Of a DNA stretch of 64,000 bases, positions 32,408-41,803 are shown piece after piece. The position numbers and the translations under genes are program-made. Origin of the DNA: Robertkochia marina (GTDB taxonomy: Bacteria > Bacteroidota > Bacteroidia > Flavobacteriales > Flavobacteriaceae); assembly GCF_004799345.1 (NCBI RefSeq), contig NZ_SSMC01000001.1:682001-746000 (forward strand). The letters are read 5' to 3'. Below the pieces are notes generated by a model. The model saw only the letters and a list, made by a program, of their open reading frames with translations. It did no database searches and had not been told where the DNA came from. How positions within the stretch are numbered: position 1 is the first letter of the stretch; the number at the start of each line of letters is the position of its first letter.

Positions 32408-34204
32408 ATGAAGCACATTAGAAACTTTTGTATTATCGCGCATATTGACCACGGGAAAAGCACCCTGGCCGATCGTTTGCTGGATTTCACCGGTAGTGTT
32501 ACCGAACGTGAAAAACAGGATCAGCTGCTCGATAATATGGACCTGGAAAGAGAGCGTGGAATTACCATTAAGAGTCACGCCATCCAGATGGAATACAACT
32601 ACAAAGGAGAGCAATATGTTCTCAACCTCATAGATACTCCAGGACACGTGGATTTCTCTTATGAAGTATCGCGTTCTATTGCGGCCTGTGAAGGAGCCCT
32701 GTTGGTGGTTGATGCCGCCCAGAGTATACAGGCACAAACCATTTCAAACCTTTACCTGGCTCTTGAAAATGACCTGGAGATCATTCCAGTATTGAACAAG
32801 GTTGACCTTCCTTCGGCAAATCCGGAAGAAGTTACCGACGATATCGTAGACCTGCTGGGGTGTGATCCTTCTGATGTGATCCCGGCCAGTGCTAAGACAG
32901 GGATCGGGATCGGAGAGATCCTGGAAGCCATTATAGAGCGCATTCCGGCCCCCAAAGGGAATCCTGATGAATCGCTTCAGGCCCTGATCTTTGATTCCGT
33001 ATACAACCCTTTTCGCGGGGTAGAAACCTATTTCCGGGTTATCAATGGTAAGATCACCAAGGGACAGAAGATCAAGTTCCTTGCTACCGGGAAGAGCTAT
33101 TATGCCGATGAAGTAGGAACCCTGAAGCTCTCCCAGGTTAAAAAGCAGGAGATCAAAACCGGTGATGTGGGTTATTTGATCACAGGGATCAAGGATGCAA
33201 GAGAAGTAAAGGTGGGAGACACCATTACTGATGCCGAAAACCCAACCGCCAATATGATCGAAGGGTTCGAGAATGTAAAACCTATGGTATTTGCCGGGAT
33301 CTATCCTGTTGACACCGAAGATTACGAGGAACTTAGAGGAGCTATGGAAAAGCTTCAGCTCAATGATGCCTCCCTGGTGTTTGCCCCTGAAAGTTCGGCA
33401 GCTCTTGGTTTTGGTTTCCGTTGCGGATTCCTCGGAATGCTTCACCTGGAGATCATTCAGGAGCGACTCGAGCGCGAATTCGACATGACCGTGATTACCA
33501 CGGTGCCTAACGTAAGCTACCATGCCTACACCAAAAAAGAACCGGACGAACGTATTATTGTAAACAATCCTTCTGACCTTCCCGAGCCTTCAAAGCTTGA
33601 CAGAGTCGAAGAACCTTATATCAAAGCTTCCATCATTACCAAGGCCGATTTTGTAGGTCCGGTCATGTCGCTCTGTATCGAAAAACGGGGAGAGATCACC
33701 AATCAGAATTACCTGACTCCGGAAAGAGTTGAGCTGAACTTTGACCTGCCCCTTGCAGAGATCGTTTTCGATTTCTACGACAGGTTAAAGACGGTTTCCA
33801 GAGGGTATGCTTCTTTTGATTACACCCCTATTGGAATGCGTGAATCCAAGCTGGTAAAAGTAGATGTTCTCATTAACGGAAACTCAGTCGATGCCCTTTC
33901 AGCACTGATCCACACGGATAATGCCTATAACATTGGGAAGAAGATGTGTGAGAAACTGAAGGAACTCATTCCGAGACAGCAATTCGATATTCCGATCCAG
34001 GCAGCCATCGGAGCCAAGATCATCTCGAGAGAAACCATTAAGGCGCTTCGTAAGGACGTAACGGCTAAATGTTATGGTGGAGATATCTCACGTAAGAGAA
34101 AGCTTCTGGAAAAGCAGAAAAAAGGTAAAAAACGAATGCGACAGGTAGGAAATGTAGAAATACCTCAGCAAGCCTTTATGGCTGTTTTAAAACTAAACGA
34201 CTAA
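32408..34204 (+). CDS. lepA: Elongation factor 4 (LepA), ribosome back-translocase GTPase
   Basis: From the ATG at 32408 the product has 598 residues, full family length. All GTPase motifs are present: AHIDHGKST (G1), ERGITIK (G2), DTPGHVD (G3), NKVD (G4) and SAKTG (G5). EF-G-like domains II, III and V follow, then the LepA-specific C-terminal domain containing [31 protein letters not shown] and [24 protein letters not shown]. It acts on the ribosome. The start is chosen because family proteins begin [19 protein letters not shown] and because the -7 box at 32373-32380 excludes an earlier start. It is followed by its own terminator and convergent with the next gene. Confidence 0.97.
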   Translation: MKHIRNFCIIAHIDHGKSTLADRLLDFTGSVTEREKQDQLLDNMDLERERGITIKSHAIQMEYNYKGEQYVLNLIDTPGHVDFSYEVSRSIAACEGALLVVDAAQSIQAQTISNLYLALENDLEIIPVLNKVDLPSANPEEVTDDIVDLLGCDPSDVIPASAKTGIGIGEILEAIIERIPAPKGNPDESLQALIFDSVYNPFRGVETYFRVINGKITKGQKIKFLATGKSYYADEVGTLKLSQVKKQEIKTGDVGYLITGIKDAREVKVGDTITDAENPTANMIEGFENVKPMVFAGIYPVDTEDYEELRGAMEKLQLNDASLVFAPESSAALGFGFRCGFLGMLHLEIIQERLEREFDMTVITTVPNVSYHAYTKKEPDERIIVNNPSDLPEPSKLDRVEEPYIKASIITKADFVGPVMSLCIEKRGEITNQNYLTPERVELNFDLPLAEIVFDFYDRLKTVSRGYASFDYTPIGMRESKLVKVDVLINGNSVDALSALIHTDNAYNIGKKMCEKLKELIPRQQFDIPIQAAIGAKIISRETIKALRKDVTAKCYGGDISRKRKLLEKQKKGKKRMRQVGNVEIPQQAFMAVLKLND

Positions 34205-34209
34205 AACTT

Positions 34210-34238
34210 CAAACCCCGGAAATCCGGGGTTTTTTTAT
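34210..34238 (+). terminator. Terminator of lepA
   Basis: AAACCCCGGA aa TCCGGGGTTT is a perfect 10-bp stem followed by T7. Its tail overlaps the 3' end of the convergent gene by a few bases. Confidence 0.9.
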
Positions 34239-34780
34239 ACTTGTTCGATAGCTGTTTCTCCCTTCCGGTCTACCCGGATTTCAAACGCCCTGTACTCTTG
34301 TAAGTTGTAAGACACAAACGTATAACGGCACACCAGGGTGTTCGCATCACTCTTTATCATGTCAACTTCAAAACTCTCCAGCCCTGCATTTTTCCAAAAA
34401 TCGGGGTCTTTGTGATAGGAGGTCGTTAACTGCTTTAATGAATTGCTTTTGAGAAGTATTTTGTCATCAAAATAAACTTCTGCTATACTGTCATAAATGG
34501 GTTGTCGGGCTGCATTCAACACCCGGTCCTTGTATGAGATCTCCGGATGATCCTGTAAATGAACAATGGTGTTCTTTAAACGAAACCTGTTAGATAATAC
34601 AATGTCTGTGGTCTTTTTAAACTCAAACGCCCCCTGATCTTCAATGGCTAACCTTGTACTTTCCACGGGCTTTTCCTCATCATCCAACAGGAACTGATCT
34701 TTTAAAATATCGATATGGGCAGTGACCATGATCAAGGCGAAGCATGCTAATAGAGCAGGGAAAATACTTTTATTTTTCAT
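34235..34780 (-). CDS. Exported or membrane-anchored protein of unknown function
   Basis: The product has 181 residues. It starts with a hydrophobic helix (about 6-22, ALLACFALIMVTA) that has no clear cleavage site, so it may be a signal anchor. The rest is soluble, charged and mixed alpha/beta, with segments such as NRFRLKNTIVHLQDHPEISYKDR, FDDKILLKSN and NTLVCRYTFVSYNLQEYRAFEIRVDRKG. I do not recognise a family. It starts 3 bp after the antiporter gene ends, so the pair is an operon; a role linked to ion or pH homeostasis is possible on that ground only. Confidence 0.75.
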   Translation of the reverse strand: MKNKSIFPALLACFALIMVTAHIDILKDQFLLDDEEKPVESTRLAIEDQGAFEFKKTTDIVLSNRFRLKNTIVHLQDHPEISYKDRVLNAARQPIYDSIAEVYFDDKILLKSNSLKQLTTSYHKDPDFWKNAGLESFEVDMIKSDANTLVCRYTFVSYNLQEYRAFEIRVDRKGETAIEQV

Positions 34781-34783
34781 AGA

Positions 34784-36661
34784 TCATGCCTTGTCTTCAG
34801 ATTCGTTTTCAACATCGTTCTGAATTTCTTCCTTAATGAGTTTTACCGGTTTACCGAGATACACCAATTTATAACCGGGTTCGATCTCTTTCATATCGGT
34901 AAATGAGGCTATGATATGAATTTCTCCGGAGAGGTCTTTTACAAAAATAGGGATGGAATCTTTTAGATTATTCAGCCGATGCATATACTCCAGGTACTCC
35001 TCTCTTGAATTAAGATCGATCTCATTGATCTTCGGATAGTCTCTCGCCACCTCACTCAGGTTGATGTAGTCATCTTTTTTAGAGAACAAGAGCTCGTCAT
35101 TGGCTTCTGAAGGATCCATCATTTCTTCAGAGGTAATAAGCCTGAAGGCTCCATTCTCTCCCAATTGCTCCCTGAAACGCTCAATAGCGTGTTTGTTTAC
35201 CTCTTCACTGGCCGTTAATGCCATGAGGTATCCGATATCATTGAACTCGATATTATCGGTAAGCTCGTCAGAAAATATATTGGCTTCCTCTGCGTCAAGG
35301 TCCATCGCCTTGGCTTTTTCAATATTCTCCTTATTACTGTCGATAAGCACCACATGACGGTCATTTTTCTGAAGGTATTTCCCTATTAAGCGCGATACCT
35401 TTGACGAACCAACAATGAGAATTCCGGTAGATTCTTTCAGGAACACCCCCGAGATCTTTGCAAAGATCCTTGCCGTAGCAGCATTAAGTAATACGGTTCC
35501 CAGCACGATCACGAAAACCAGGGGGGTAATATACTCTGCGCCCGGCTCTCCTTCTAAAGCAAGGCGGGTACCAAAAAGCGATGCAATACCTGCAGCAACG
35601 ATACCACGGGGTCCAACCCAGCTTATAAAAAGCCGTTCATTGAACTTAAGGCCTGAGCCGAGGGTACTTAAAAATACCCCAAGCGGTCTTATGATAAATA
35701 CCACAGAGGCAAACAGGAGCAGGGTTTCCCAATTATACACCAGGTAGAGATCATTCATATCAATATTGGCAGCCAGCAGTATAAACAGGATGGAGATCAG
35801 GAGTACGCTCAGCGATTCTTTAAAATAAAGAAGTTCCTTGATATTAGGCAGGTCAATATTACCCAGAACCATTCCCATAACCACTACAGAAAGCAACCCG
35901 GATTCATGGGCAAACTGCTCTGAAAGCACGAAAACACCCAACACCACCGAGAGGGTAAATACATTCATCAGGTAATGAGGCACCATCTTCTTTTTGATCA
36001 CAAAATACAGGGCATAGGCAAAAAAGAAACCTTCAGATAAACCTACTACCACTGTTTTACCAAACTCTATTAAAGCCTGACGCGTATACTCTTCTCCCTG
36101 ACCTACACGGATAAACTCAAACACCAATACGGCCGCTACTGCACCGATGGGATCGATCAGAATACCTTCCCACTTTAATACAGCAGATAGATCTTTCTTC
36201 AAAGGAATATTTCTGAGGATGGGAGTAATAACCGTGGGGCCGGTAACGATGATCAAAGAGGCAAAAAGAAAAGATATGGGCCAGCTGAGATCGAACAGGA
36301 AATGCGAAACAACCCCGGCCAGTAAAAAGGTTACCAGGGTGCCCACAGTGATCAGTTTAATGATCACAGGGCCTACATTAAGCACCTCATTTCTTTTCAG
36401 GGTCAGTCCGCCTTCAAATAGGATCACCGCGATAGCGAGCGATACAAAGTGAAACAGCGATTCGCCCGGAAAAAGCCCTTTATTGTATTCCGGATGCCAA
36501 ACCGGTTCTATAAGTTTTGTGCCATCATGGGTATACAGGGTGGCGATCGGGCCCACGGCCAAACCAATAAGGATAAGCGGTAAAATAGCGGGTATTTTGA
36601 ACCTCCAGGCTACCCATTGTGCAATAATTCCCAATATAATGATACCCGCGAGTTCTAACAT
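34784..36661 (-). CDS. CPA-type cation/proton antiporter with TrkA-N (RCK) domain
   Basis: The product has 625 residues. About twelve helices (1-395) show antiporter motifs: IAQWVAWRFKIPAILPLILIGLAVGP at the start, a central WEGILIDPIGAVAAVLVFE where the conserved acidic residue carries ions, and ISWVGPRGIVAAGIASLF. A regulatory region follows: a Rossmann-like TrkA-N/RCK domain (about 405-520) starting ILIVGSSKVSRLIGKYL, with an acidic residue (VVLIDSN) where nucleotide binds, and a shorter C-terminal domain. It probably exchanges Na+ or K+ for H+ at the inner membrane, gated by a nucleotide. It heads a two-gene operon. Confidence 0.9.
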   Translation of the reverse strand: MLELAGIIILGIIAQWVAWRFKIPAILPLILIGLAVGPIATLYTHDGTKLIEPVWHPEYNKGLFPGESLFHFVSLAIAVILFEGGLTLKRNEVLNVGPVIIKLITVGTLVTFLLAGVVSHFLFDLSWPISFLFASLIIVTGPTVITPILRNIPLKKDLSAVLKWEGILIDPIGAVAAVLVFEFIRVGQGEEYTRQALIEFGKTVVVGLSEGFFFAYALYFVIKKKMVPHYLMNVFTLSVVLGVFVLSEQFAHESGLLSVVVMGMVLGNIDLPNIKELLYFKESLSVLLISILFILLAANIDMNDLYLVYNWETLLLFASVVFIIRPLGVFLSTLGSGLKFNERLFISWVGPRGIVAAGIASLFGTRLALEGEPGAEYITPLVFVIVLGTVLLNAATARIFAKISGVFLKESTGILIVGSSKVSRLIGKYLQKNDRHVVLIDSNKENIEKAKAMDLDAEEANIFSDELTDNIEFNDIGYLMALTASEEVNKHAIERFREQLGENGAFRLITSEEMMDPSEANDELLFSKKDDYINLSEVARDYPKINEIDLNSREEYLEYMHRLNNLKDSIPIFVKDLSGEIHIIASFTDMKEIEPGYKLVYLGKPVKLIKEEIQNDVENESEDKA

Positions 36662-36799
36662 AAGTTCGGTTCTGTGTCTAAATTAAGGTCTATAAAAATA
36701 TAAAAATGTTAAAAATAGGATAATAAAGATGGGCCTTTTTACCATTCTATCATGCTTTTCTTAATTTGCATAACCTTTTTTTAACCTCAAAAATGCGCT

Positions 36800-37657
36800 A
36801 TGCGGTTATACCCGATAGAAACAGGAAACTTTAAGTTAGATGGGGGGGCAATGTTCGGGGTAGTACCTAAGTCACTCTGGTCGAGAACCAACCCTGCAGA
36901 TTCCAATAATATGATCGATATTGCTGCCCGGTCACTTTTGATCGAGGATGGCGATCGGCTTATTCTTATCGATACCGGAATGGGCAATAAGCAGTCTGAT
37001 AAGTTTTTCAGCTACTATTACCTGTGGGGAGATCATACCCTTGATGGCTCTCTTGCCAAACACGGCTTTCATCGCGATGATATTACCGATGTCTTTATGA
37101 CTCATTTGCACTTTGATCATTGTGGCGGAAGTGTAGAACGACATCCGAACGGAGAAGGGTACAGGCCTGCCTTTAAAAACGCGCGCTTTTGGACCAACAA
37201 AGACCATTGGGAATGGGCCGTAAACCCTAATGCCCGTGAAAAGGCCTCTTTTTTATCTGAGAATATTCTGCCGCTTCAGGAAAGCGGACAATTGCATTTT
37301 ACAGATACCCCCAGGGGAGATTTTGCTGAAACTTCTGAACTTGGATTTGGGATCCTTTTTGTTGACGGACATACCGATAAACAAATGATCCCCCATATTA
37401 ATTATAAAGGCAAAACCATCGTATTTACTGCCGACCTCTTGCCCACCGCCGGGCATATTCCCTTGCCCTATGTCATGGGCTACGATACCCGACCACTACT
37501 CACCCTGGATGAAAAGGCCAGATTCTTGAAAAACGCCGTGGATAAAGAGTTTTTTCTCTTCCTTGAACACGATGCCCATAATGAGATCTGTACCCTAAAG
37601 GAAACCGAAAAAGGGATCAGACTGGACAAAACTTTAAAATTTGAAGACATAATTTAA
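36800..37657 (+). CDS. MBL-fold metallohydrolase
   Basis: The product has 285 residues without a signal peptide, so it is cytoplasmic. The metallo-beta-lactamase motif THLHFDHCGG gives His102, His104, Asp106 and His107. A later VDGHTDKQM (about 195) and FTADLLPTAGHIP (about 215) supply further ligands. The overall layout (DTGMG before the motif, VPKSLWSR near the start) resembles the AHL-lactonase/quercetinase-like group of small-molecule hydrolases, but the substrate cannot be named. A near-consensus -7 box, TTAATTTG (36761-36768), lies upstream. The ATG at 36800 is used; an earlier ATG at 36793 is in another frame. It starts a run of three hydrolase genes. Confidence 0.88.
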   Translation: MRLYPIETGNFKLDGGAMFGVVPKSLWSRTNPADSNNMIDIAARSLLIEDGDRLILIDTGMGNKQSDKFFSYYYLWGDHTLDGSLAKHGFHRDDITDVFMTHLHFDHCGGSVERHPNGEGYRPAFKNARFWTNKDHWEWAVNPNAREKASFLSENILPLQESGQLHFTDTPRGDFAETSELGFGILFVDGHTDKQMIPHINYKGKTIVFTADLLPTAGHIPLPYVMGYDTRPLLTLDEKARFLKNAVDKEFFLFLEHDAHNEICTLKETEKGIRLDKTLKFEDII

Positions 37658-37664
37658 ATTGACG

Positions 37665-39290
37665 ATGATGAACATGAAGTATACATTGGCCTCAGGTATA
37701 GTGGCCATGGGCTTGCTGGCCGGATGCGGGGCAGCTCCTATTGATCTGGATCCTATTACCAATACCGGTCAGAGAGATCTTAATAAACAAGAGTTTACTG
37801 AAGAACAGTATAAAGACTGGGGACATGCCGACCTTTTTACAGATACCATCCCGGGAATGAGCGTCATGAAAGCTTACCGGGAGATCTTAGCCTCAAGAGA
37901 AGGAAAGAAGGTCATTGTGGGGGTAGTTGATTCAGGAGTGGATATTAATCATGAAGATCTGAAAAATGTGATCTGGGTGAATGAAGATGAGATTCCGAAC
38001 AATAATATTGACGACGACAACAATGGATATGTAGATGATATTCACGGATGGAATTTCCTCGGAACCGCTGTTCATGAAAACCTGGAAATGACCCGTATCG
38101 TAAAACGAGGTGATGACGGTTCTGAAATGTATAAGGCTGCTAAAGCCCAATACGATAAGGAATTTAATGAAACCGAGAACACCCTGAACAGGTATGCAGA
38201 AATGATGGCCATTACCGACCTGACCGATAGCATTGTCAGAAAAGAACTCGGAAAAGACGCTTATACCCTGGAAGAGTTGCGAAGTATTGATGCCCAGGAC
38301 GAGCAAATGATGCAAACCAAGCGATTTTTAGAATTCTACATGTCGCAATATGGCTCAGTGGAAGAGTTTAAAGACCTGCTTGAAAAAGACATGGAAATTC
38401 TGACCTCTCAATACGAGTATCACCTTAACCCTGATTTTGACGGCAGGAGTGAGGTAGGAGATGATCCCTATGACATCAACGATACCAATTACGGAAACAA
38501 TGATGTGATCACTGATCTTGAACGTACCCGACACGGTACCCATGTAGCCGGGATCATTGCTGCCCAGCGCGATAACAATATCGGGATGAACGGGGTAGCC
38601 ACGAACGTGGAGATCATGGCCCTGAGAGCTGTGCCCGATGGCGATGAGTACGACAAGGATATTGCCCTGGCCATTCGTTATGCCGTTGACAATGGCGCAA
38701 AGGTGATTAACGGAAGCTTTGGAAAGAGCTTTTCTCCAAACAAAGAATGGGTATACGACGCCTTAAAATACGCTGCAAAACACGATGTATTATTCGTACA
38801 TGCGGCCGGTAATGACGGAAGTTTTCTGGATGAAGTAGAGAACTACCCGAACGACCAGGAAAACAACGGCCCTGAATTTGTTGATAATGTTCTTACCGTC
38901 GGGGCATTGAACTGGGCTTATGGAGAACAAATGATAGCCGGGTTTTCCAATTACGGGAAGATCAATGTGGATGTATTTGCCCCTGGTACAAAGATCTATG
39001 CCACTACCCCCGATGATACCTATGAATACCTTCAGGGTACCTCGATGGCCGCTCCTGGAGTAGCAGGGGTGGCAGCACTGATCAGGTCGTATTTTCCTAA
39101 GTTAAAAGCCTCCCAGGTAAAAGCCATTATCATGGAATCAGGACTGACCTCAGATCAGGAAGTGATCGTTGCCGGTGATCCGAACAACAAACAAAAATTC
39201 AGTGAATTGTCAAGGTCAGGTAACATGGTGAATTTATACAATGCCCTGATCATGGCCGACAAGGTATCGCGAAAAAAAATTAAACTCTAA
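37665..39290 (+). CDS. S8 (subtilisin-family) lipoprotein peptidase with large insertion
   Basis: The product has 541 residues from the ATG at 37665; ATGs at 37668 and 37674 are alternatives. A lipobox LLAGC places a lipidated Cys at residue 21, so it is a membrane-anchored serine protease. The triad is Asp89 (VGVVDSGVD), His290 (TRHGTHVAG) and Ser460 (QGTSMAAP), with the oxyanion Asn in HAAGNDG. Between Asp and His there are about 200 residues, against about 30 in subtilisin. This insert starts with an Asp/Asn-rich, calcium-like NIDDDNNGYVDD and continues as a charged helical region (about 130-265). It starts 7 bp after the MBL gene, so they are probably co-transcribed. Confidence 0.92.
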   Translation: MMNMKYTLASGIVAMGLLAGCGAAPIDLDPITNTGQRDLNKQEFTEEQYKDWGHADLFTDTIPGMSVMKAYREILASREGKKVIVGVVDSGVDINHEDLKNVIWVNEDEIPNNNIDDDNNGYVDDIHGWNFLGTAVHENLEMTRIVKRGDDGSEMYKAAKAQYDKEFNETENTLNRYAEMMAITDLTDSIVRKELGKDAYTLEELRSIDAQDEQMMQTKRFLEFYMSQYGSVEEFKDLLEKDMEILTSQYEYHLNPDFDGRSEVGDDPYDINDTNYGNNDVITDLERTRHGTHVAGIIAAQRDNNIGMNGVATNVEIMALRAVPDGDEYDKDIALAIRYAVDNGAKVINGSFGKSFSPNKEWVYDALKYAAKHDVLFVHAAGNDGSFLDEVENYPNDQENNGPEFVDNVLTVGALNWAYGEQMIAGFSNYGKINVDVFAPGTKIYATTPDDTYEYLQGTSMAAPGVAGVAALIRSYFPKLKASQVKAIIMESGLTSDQEVIVAGDPNNKQKFSELSRSGNMVNLYNALIMADKVSRKKIKL

Positions 39291-39355
39291 TACCAAATAA
39301 TGACTACCGGGCTCAATGGAAAAAGTTATGAGCCTTATTTACTTAAAACCATTCT

Positions 39356-41224
39356 ATGAGAAAGATATTATTTGCAGCGCTGAGTCTAGGGTTTACAATG
39401 TCAACCTTTGCCCAGCAAAAAAATGAACGACCGTATTACTGGCAACAGCATGTAGATTACAAAATGTCGGTGGATATGGATGTAGAAACCTACCGTTACA
39501 CCGGAGAGCAGGAACTGGCTTATACCAACAATTCTCCTGACACCCTCCAAACGGTATTTTACCACCTGTATTTTAACGCTTTTCAACCGGGAAGTGAGAT
39601 GGATGTGAGAAGCCGAAATCTGCCCGATCCGGATCGACGTGTTGGTTCAAGGATCAGCGAGTTAGGGCCTGATGAGATCGGATATGTAAAGGTAAACAGC
39701 CTGAAGCAAAACGGAACTGAAATAGAGCACCACACCGAAGGAACCATCCTGGAAGTAGCGTTGGCTCAGCCAATTCTTCCCGGAGAAACCGTAACCTTCA
39801 ACATGGATTTTGAAGGTCAGGTACCGGTACAGATCAGAAGAAGTGGTAGAAACAACAAAGAAGGGGTAGCCCTTTCCATGACACAGTGGTATCCTAAAAT
39901 GGCTGAATACGATTTTGAAGGATGGCAGGACCACCCGTATATCGCCCGCGAATTTCAAGGCGTATGGGGCGACTTTGATGTAAAGATCACCATTGATAAA
40001 GACTACGTGATAGGAGGTACCGGATACCTTCAGAATCCGCAGGAGATCGGACATGGTTATGAGGCGGAAGGAATGAAGGTTAAACGCCCAAAAGGCGAAA
40101 AACTGACCTGGCATTTCAAGGCGCCGAATGTGATCGATTTTGCCTGGGCAGCAGACCCTGAGTACGTGCACGATACCTTTGTAATGGAAAACGGACCAAC
40201 CCTGCATTTCTTCTACAAAGACAATGACGAGATCAGGGAGAACTGGAAGAACCTGCAACCTAAAACTGCTGAACTGATGGATTTCTTCAGCAAAAACGTT
40301 GGGCCCTACCCATGGGAACAATACTCTGTGATACAGGGTGGAGACGGTGGTATGGAGTACGCCATGTGTACCCTGATCACCGGGGAGCGTAAATTTGGAA
40401 GCCTGGTAGGGGTAACCGCCCATGAGCTGGCTCATACCTGGTTCCAGCACATCCTGGCTACCAATGAGGCCAAACACGAGTGGATGGATGAAGGGTTTAC
40501 TTCCTTTATCTCTGACCTGGCTGAGAACCAGGTGATGGAAAGAGAAAATGAAAATCCGTTCGAAGGTGCTTACAACGGGTACCTGAAACTTGCAAACTCA
40601 GATAAACAAGAGCCACTGTCTACCCAGGCAGATCGTTACAGTATGAATACTGTTTATGGTATTTCGGCTTACAGTAAAGGGGAGGTGTTTTTAAGTCAAC
40701 TGGGATATGTGATCGGCCAGGATAAGCTGATGCAAACCCTGAAAAAATACTATGACGATTTTAAGTTCACCCATCCAACCCCCAATGATATTATCCGAAC
40801 AGCAGAAAAAGTGTCGGGCATGCAATTATGGTGGTACCTCAATGAGTGGGCACAAACCACACATACGATTGACTACAGCATTAAAAGTGTTGAGGCTGAA
40901 AATGAAGGGAAAACCAGGATAACCCTGGAACGTATAGGGAAAATGCCAATGCCTGTTGATCTCATGGTAGAGTATGTAGATGGAAGTGTAGAATCTTTCT
41001 ATGCGCCCCTGAGAATGATGCGTGGCGAAAAGGATAATCCCTATGAGAATATTGAAAGAACGGTGATGGAAGACTGGCCATGGGTGTATCCTGAATATTC
41101 TTTTGCCATAGATCGCGACTCATCAGAAATTAAAACCATCTACCTTGATCCTTCAGGATTAATGGCAGACATCAACAGAGAAAACAACATCTACAGACAA
41201 CCTGATACAGCTAAGAATGATTAA
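39356..41224 (+). CDS. M1-family zinc metallopeptidase, exported
   Basis: The product has 622 residues with a signal peptide (1-20, ending STFAQ). The zinc site is HELAH (356-360), with Glu379 in WMDEGF at the standard 18-residue spacing. The exopeptidase motif reads GGMEYAM (331-337), in place of the usual GAMEN. The N-terminal part is the beta-saddle (about 30-270). It is shorter than aminopeptidase N, lacking the large C-terminal helical domain, as is common for Bacteroidota members. It cleaves N-terminal residues from peptides in the periplasm. It lies 65 bp after the S8 protease and may share its transcript; a terminator follows. Confidence 0.92.
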   Translation: MRKILFAALSLGFTMSTFAQQKNERPYYWQQHVDYKMSVDMDVETYRYTGEQELAYTNNSPDTLQTVFYHLYFNAFQPGSEMDVRSRNLPDPDRRVGSRISELGPDEIGYVKVNSLKQNGTEIEHHTEGTILEVALAQPILPGETVTFNMDFEGQVPVQIRRSGRNNKEGVALSMTQWYPKMAEYDFEGWQDHPYIAREFQGVWGDFDVKITIDKDYVIGGTGYLQNPQEIGHGYEAEGMKVKRPKGEKLTWHFKAPNVIDFAWAADPEYVHDTFVMENGPTLHFFYKDNDEIRENWKNLQPKTAELMDFFSKNVGPYPWEQYSVIQGGDGGMEYAMCTLITGERKFGSLVGVTAHELAHTWFQHILATNEAKHEWMDEGFTSFISDLAENQVMERENENPFEGAYNGYLKLANSDKQEPLSTQADRYSMNTVYGISAYSKGEVFLSQLGYVIGQDKLMQTLKKYYDDFKFTHPTPNDIIRTAEKVSGMQLWWYLNEWAQTTHTIDYSIKSVEAENEGKTRITLERIGKMPMPVDLMVEYVDGSVESFYAPLRMMRGEKDNPYENIERTVMEDWPWVYPEYSFAIDRDSSEIKTIYLDPSGLMADINRENNIYRQPDTAKND

Positions 41225-41250
41225 ATACCATTCTTAGGTATTACTATTTA

Positions 41251-41280
41251 AAACCTCTCTTTTTAGGGAGGTTTTTTTTA
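41251..41280 (+). terminator. Terminator after the M1 gene
   Basis: AAACCTCTC pairs with GGGAGGTTT (one mismatch), followed by a long T run. Confidence 0.75.
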
Positions 41281-41302
41281 TTTTTACCCCTTAATTCCTT
41301 AT

Positions 41303-41680
41303 ATGGACAGGTCCTTCCCCAGAAAAGAAAAACTAAAAAGCAGAAAACTCATCGAAGCGGTATTCACTGAAGGGTCGTCTGTATCTGCATACCCCTTAAA
41401 ATTGGTTTACCTTCCCGCCGAGCTGCCCGAAGAAGTACCAGTTCAGGCAGCGGTATCAGTACCCAAGAGACGTTTTAAAAGAGCTGTAGACCGCAACCGG
41501 ATCAAGCGACTGATGCGTGAAAGCTGGCGACTTCAAAAATGGGAATGGTTACCCCAACTTCAAAAGTCTTACGCCTTCGTTTTTATCTATACCGGCAGGG
41601 ACCTGCCGGAACAACAGCAATTGAATAAAAAAATGGCGCAATTGTTTCAGAAGTTTCTCAAGAACAACGTAAATATTTGA
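41303..41680 (+). CDS. rnpA: Ribonuclease P protein component
   Basis: The product has 125 residues, the normal size. It is the protein cofactor of RNase P, which trims the 5' end of tRNA precursors. The order is typical: RSFPRKEKLKSRKLIEAVFTEG at the start, then AAVSVPKRRFKRAVDRNRIKRLMRESWR, which contains the RNR motif (helix that contacts RNase P RNA), then YAFVFIYTGRDLP. The protein is strongly basic. No rpmH or yidC gene is adjacent, unlike in many bacteria. The start ATG at 41303 follows the M1 terminator by about 20 bp. It may be co-transcribed with the S41 gene 123 bp downstream, but a separate promoter is as likely. Confidence 0.95.
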   Translation: MDRSFPRKEKLKSRKLIEAVFTEGSSVSAYPLKLVYLPAELPEEVPVQAAVSVPKRRFKRAVDRNRIKRLMRESWRLQKWEWLPQLQKSYAFVFIYTGRDLPEQQQLNKKMAQLFQKFLKNNVNI

Positions 41681-41803
41681 TATTCAACGAATAATAACTA
41701 AAAAATTACGTTAAATACCCCGTTGTGGCCGGATATTCTTTTTGAGTAAGCATCAATTTTGGTACTTTTAGTAGAAGGTGTATTAATCATAGTGCAAACG
41801 AGA

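Noticed and set aside
32645-32650. CACGTG in lepA (and at 62972-62977 in AlkB) as parS sites
   Set aside because: Outside the six-base core the flanks do not match parS.
32744-33523. 259-codon open frame on the minus strand
   Set aside because: Entirely antisense to lepA, whose reading frame is certain; composition is that of a shadow frame.
39662-40477. 271-codon open frame on the minus strand
   Set aside because: Antisense to the M1 peptidase including its HELAH site; no independent start signal.
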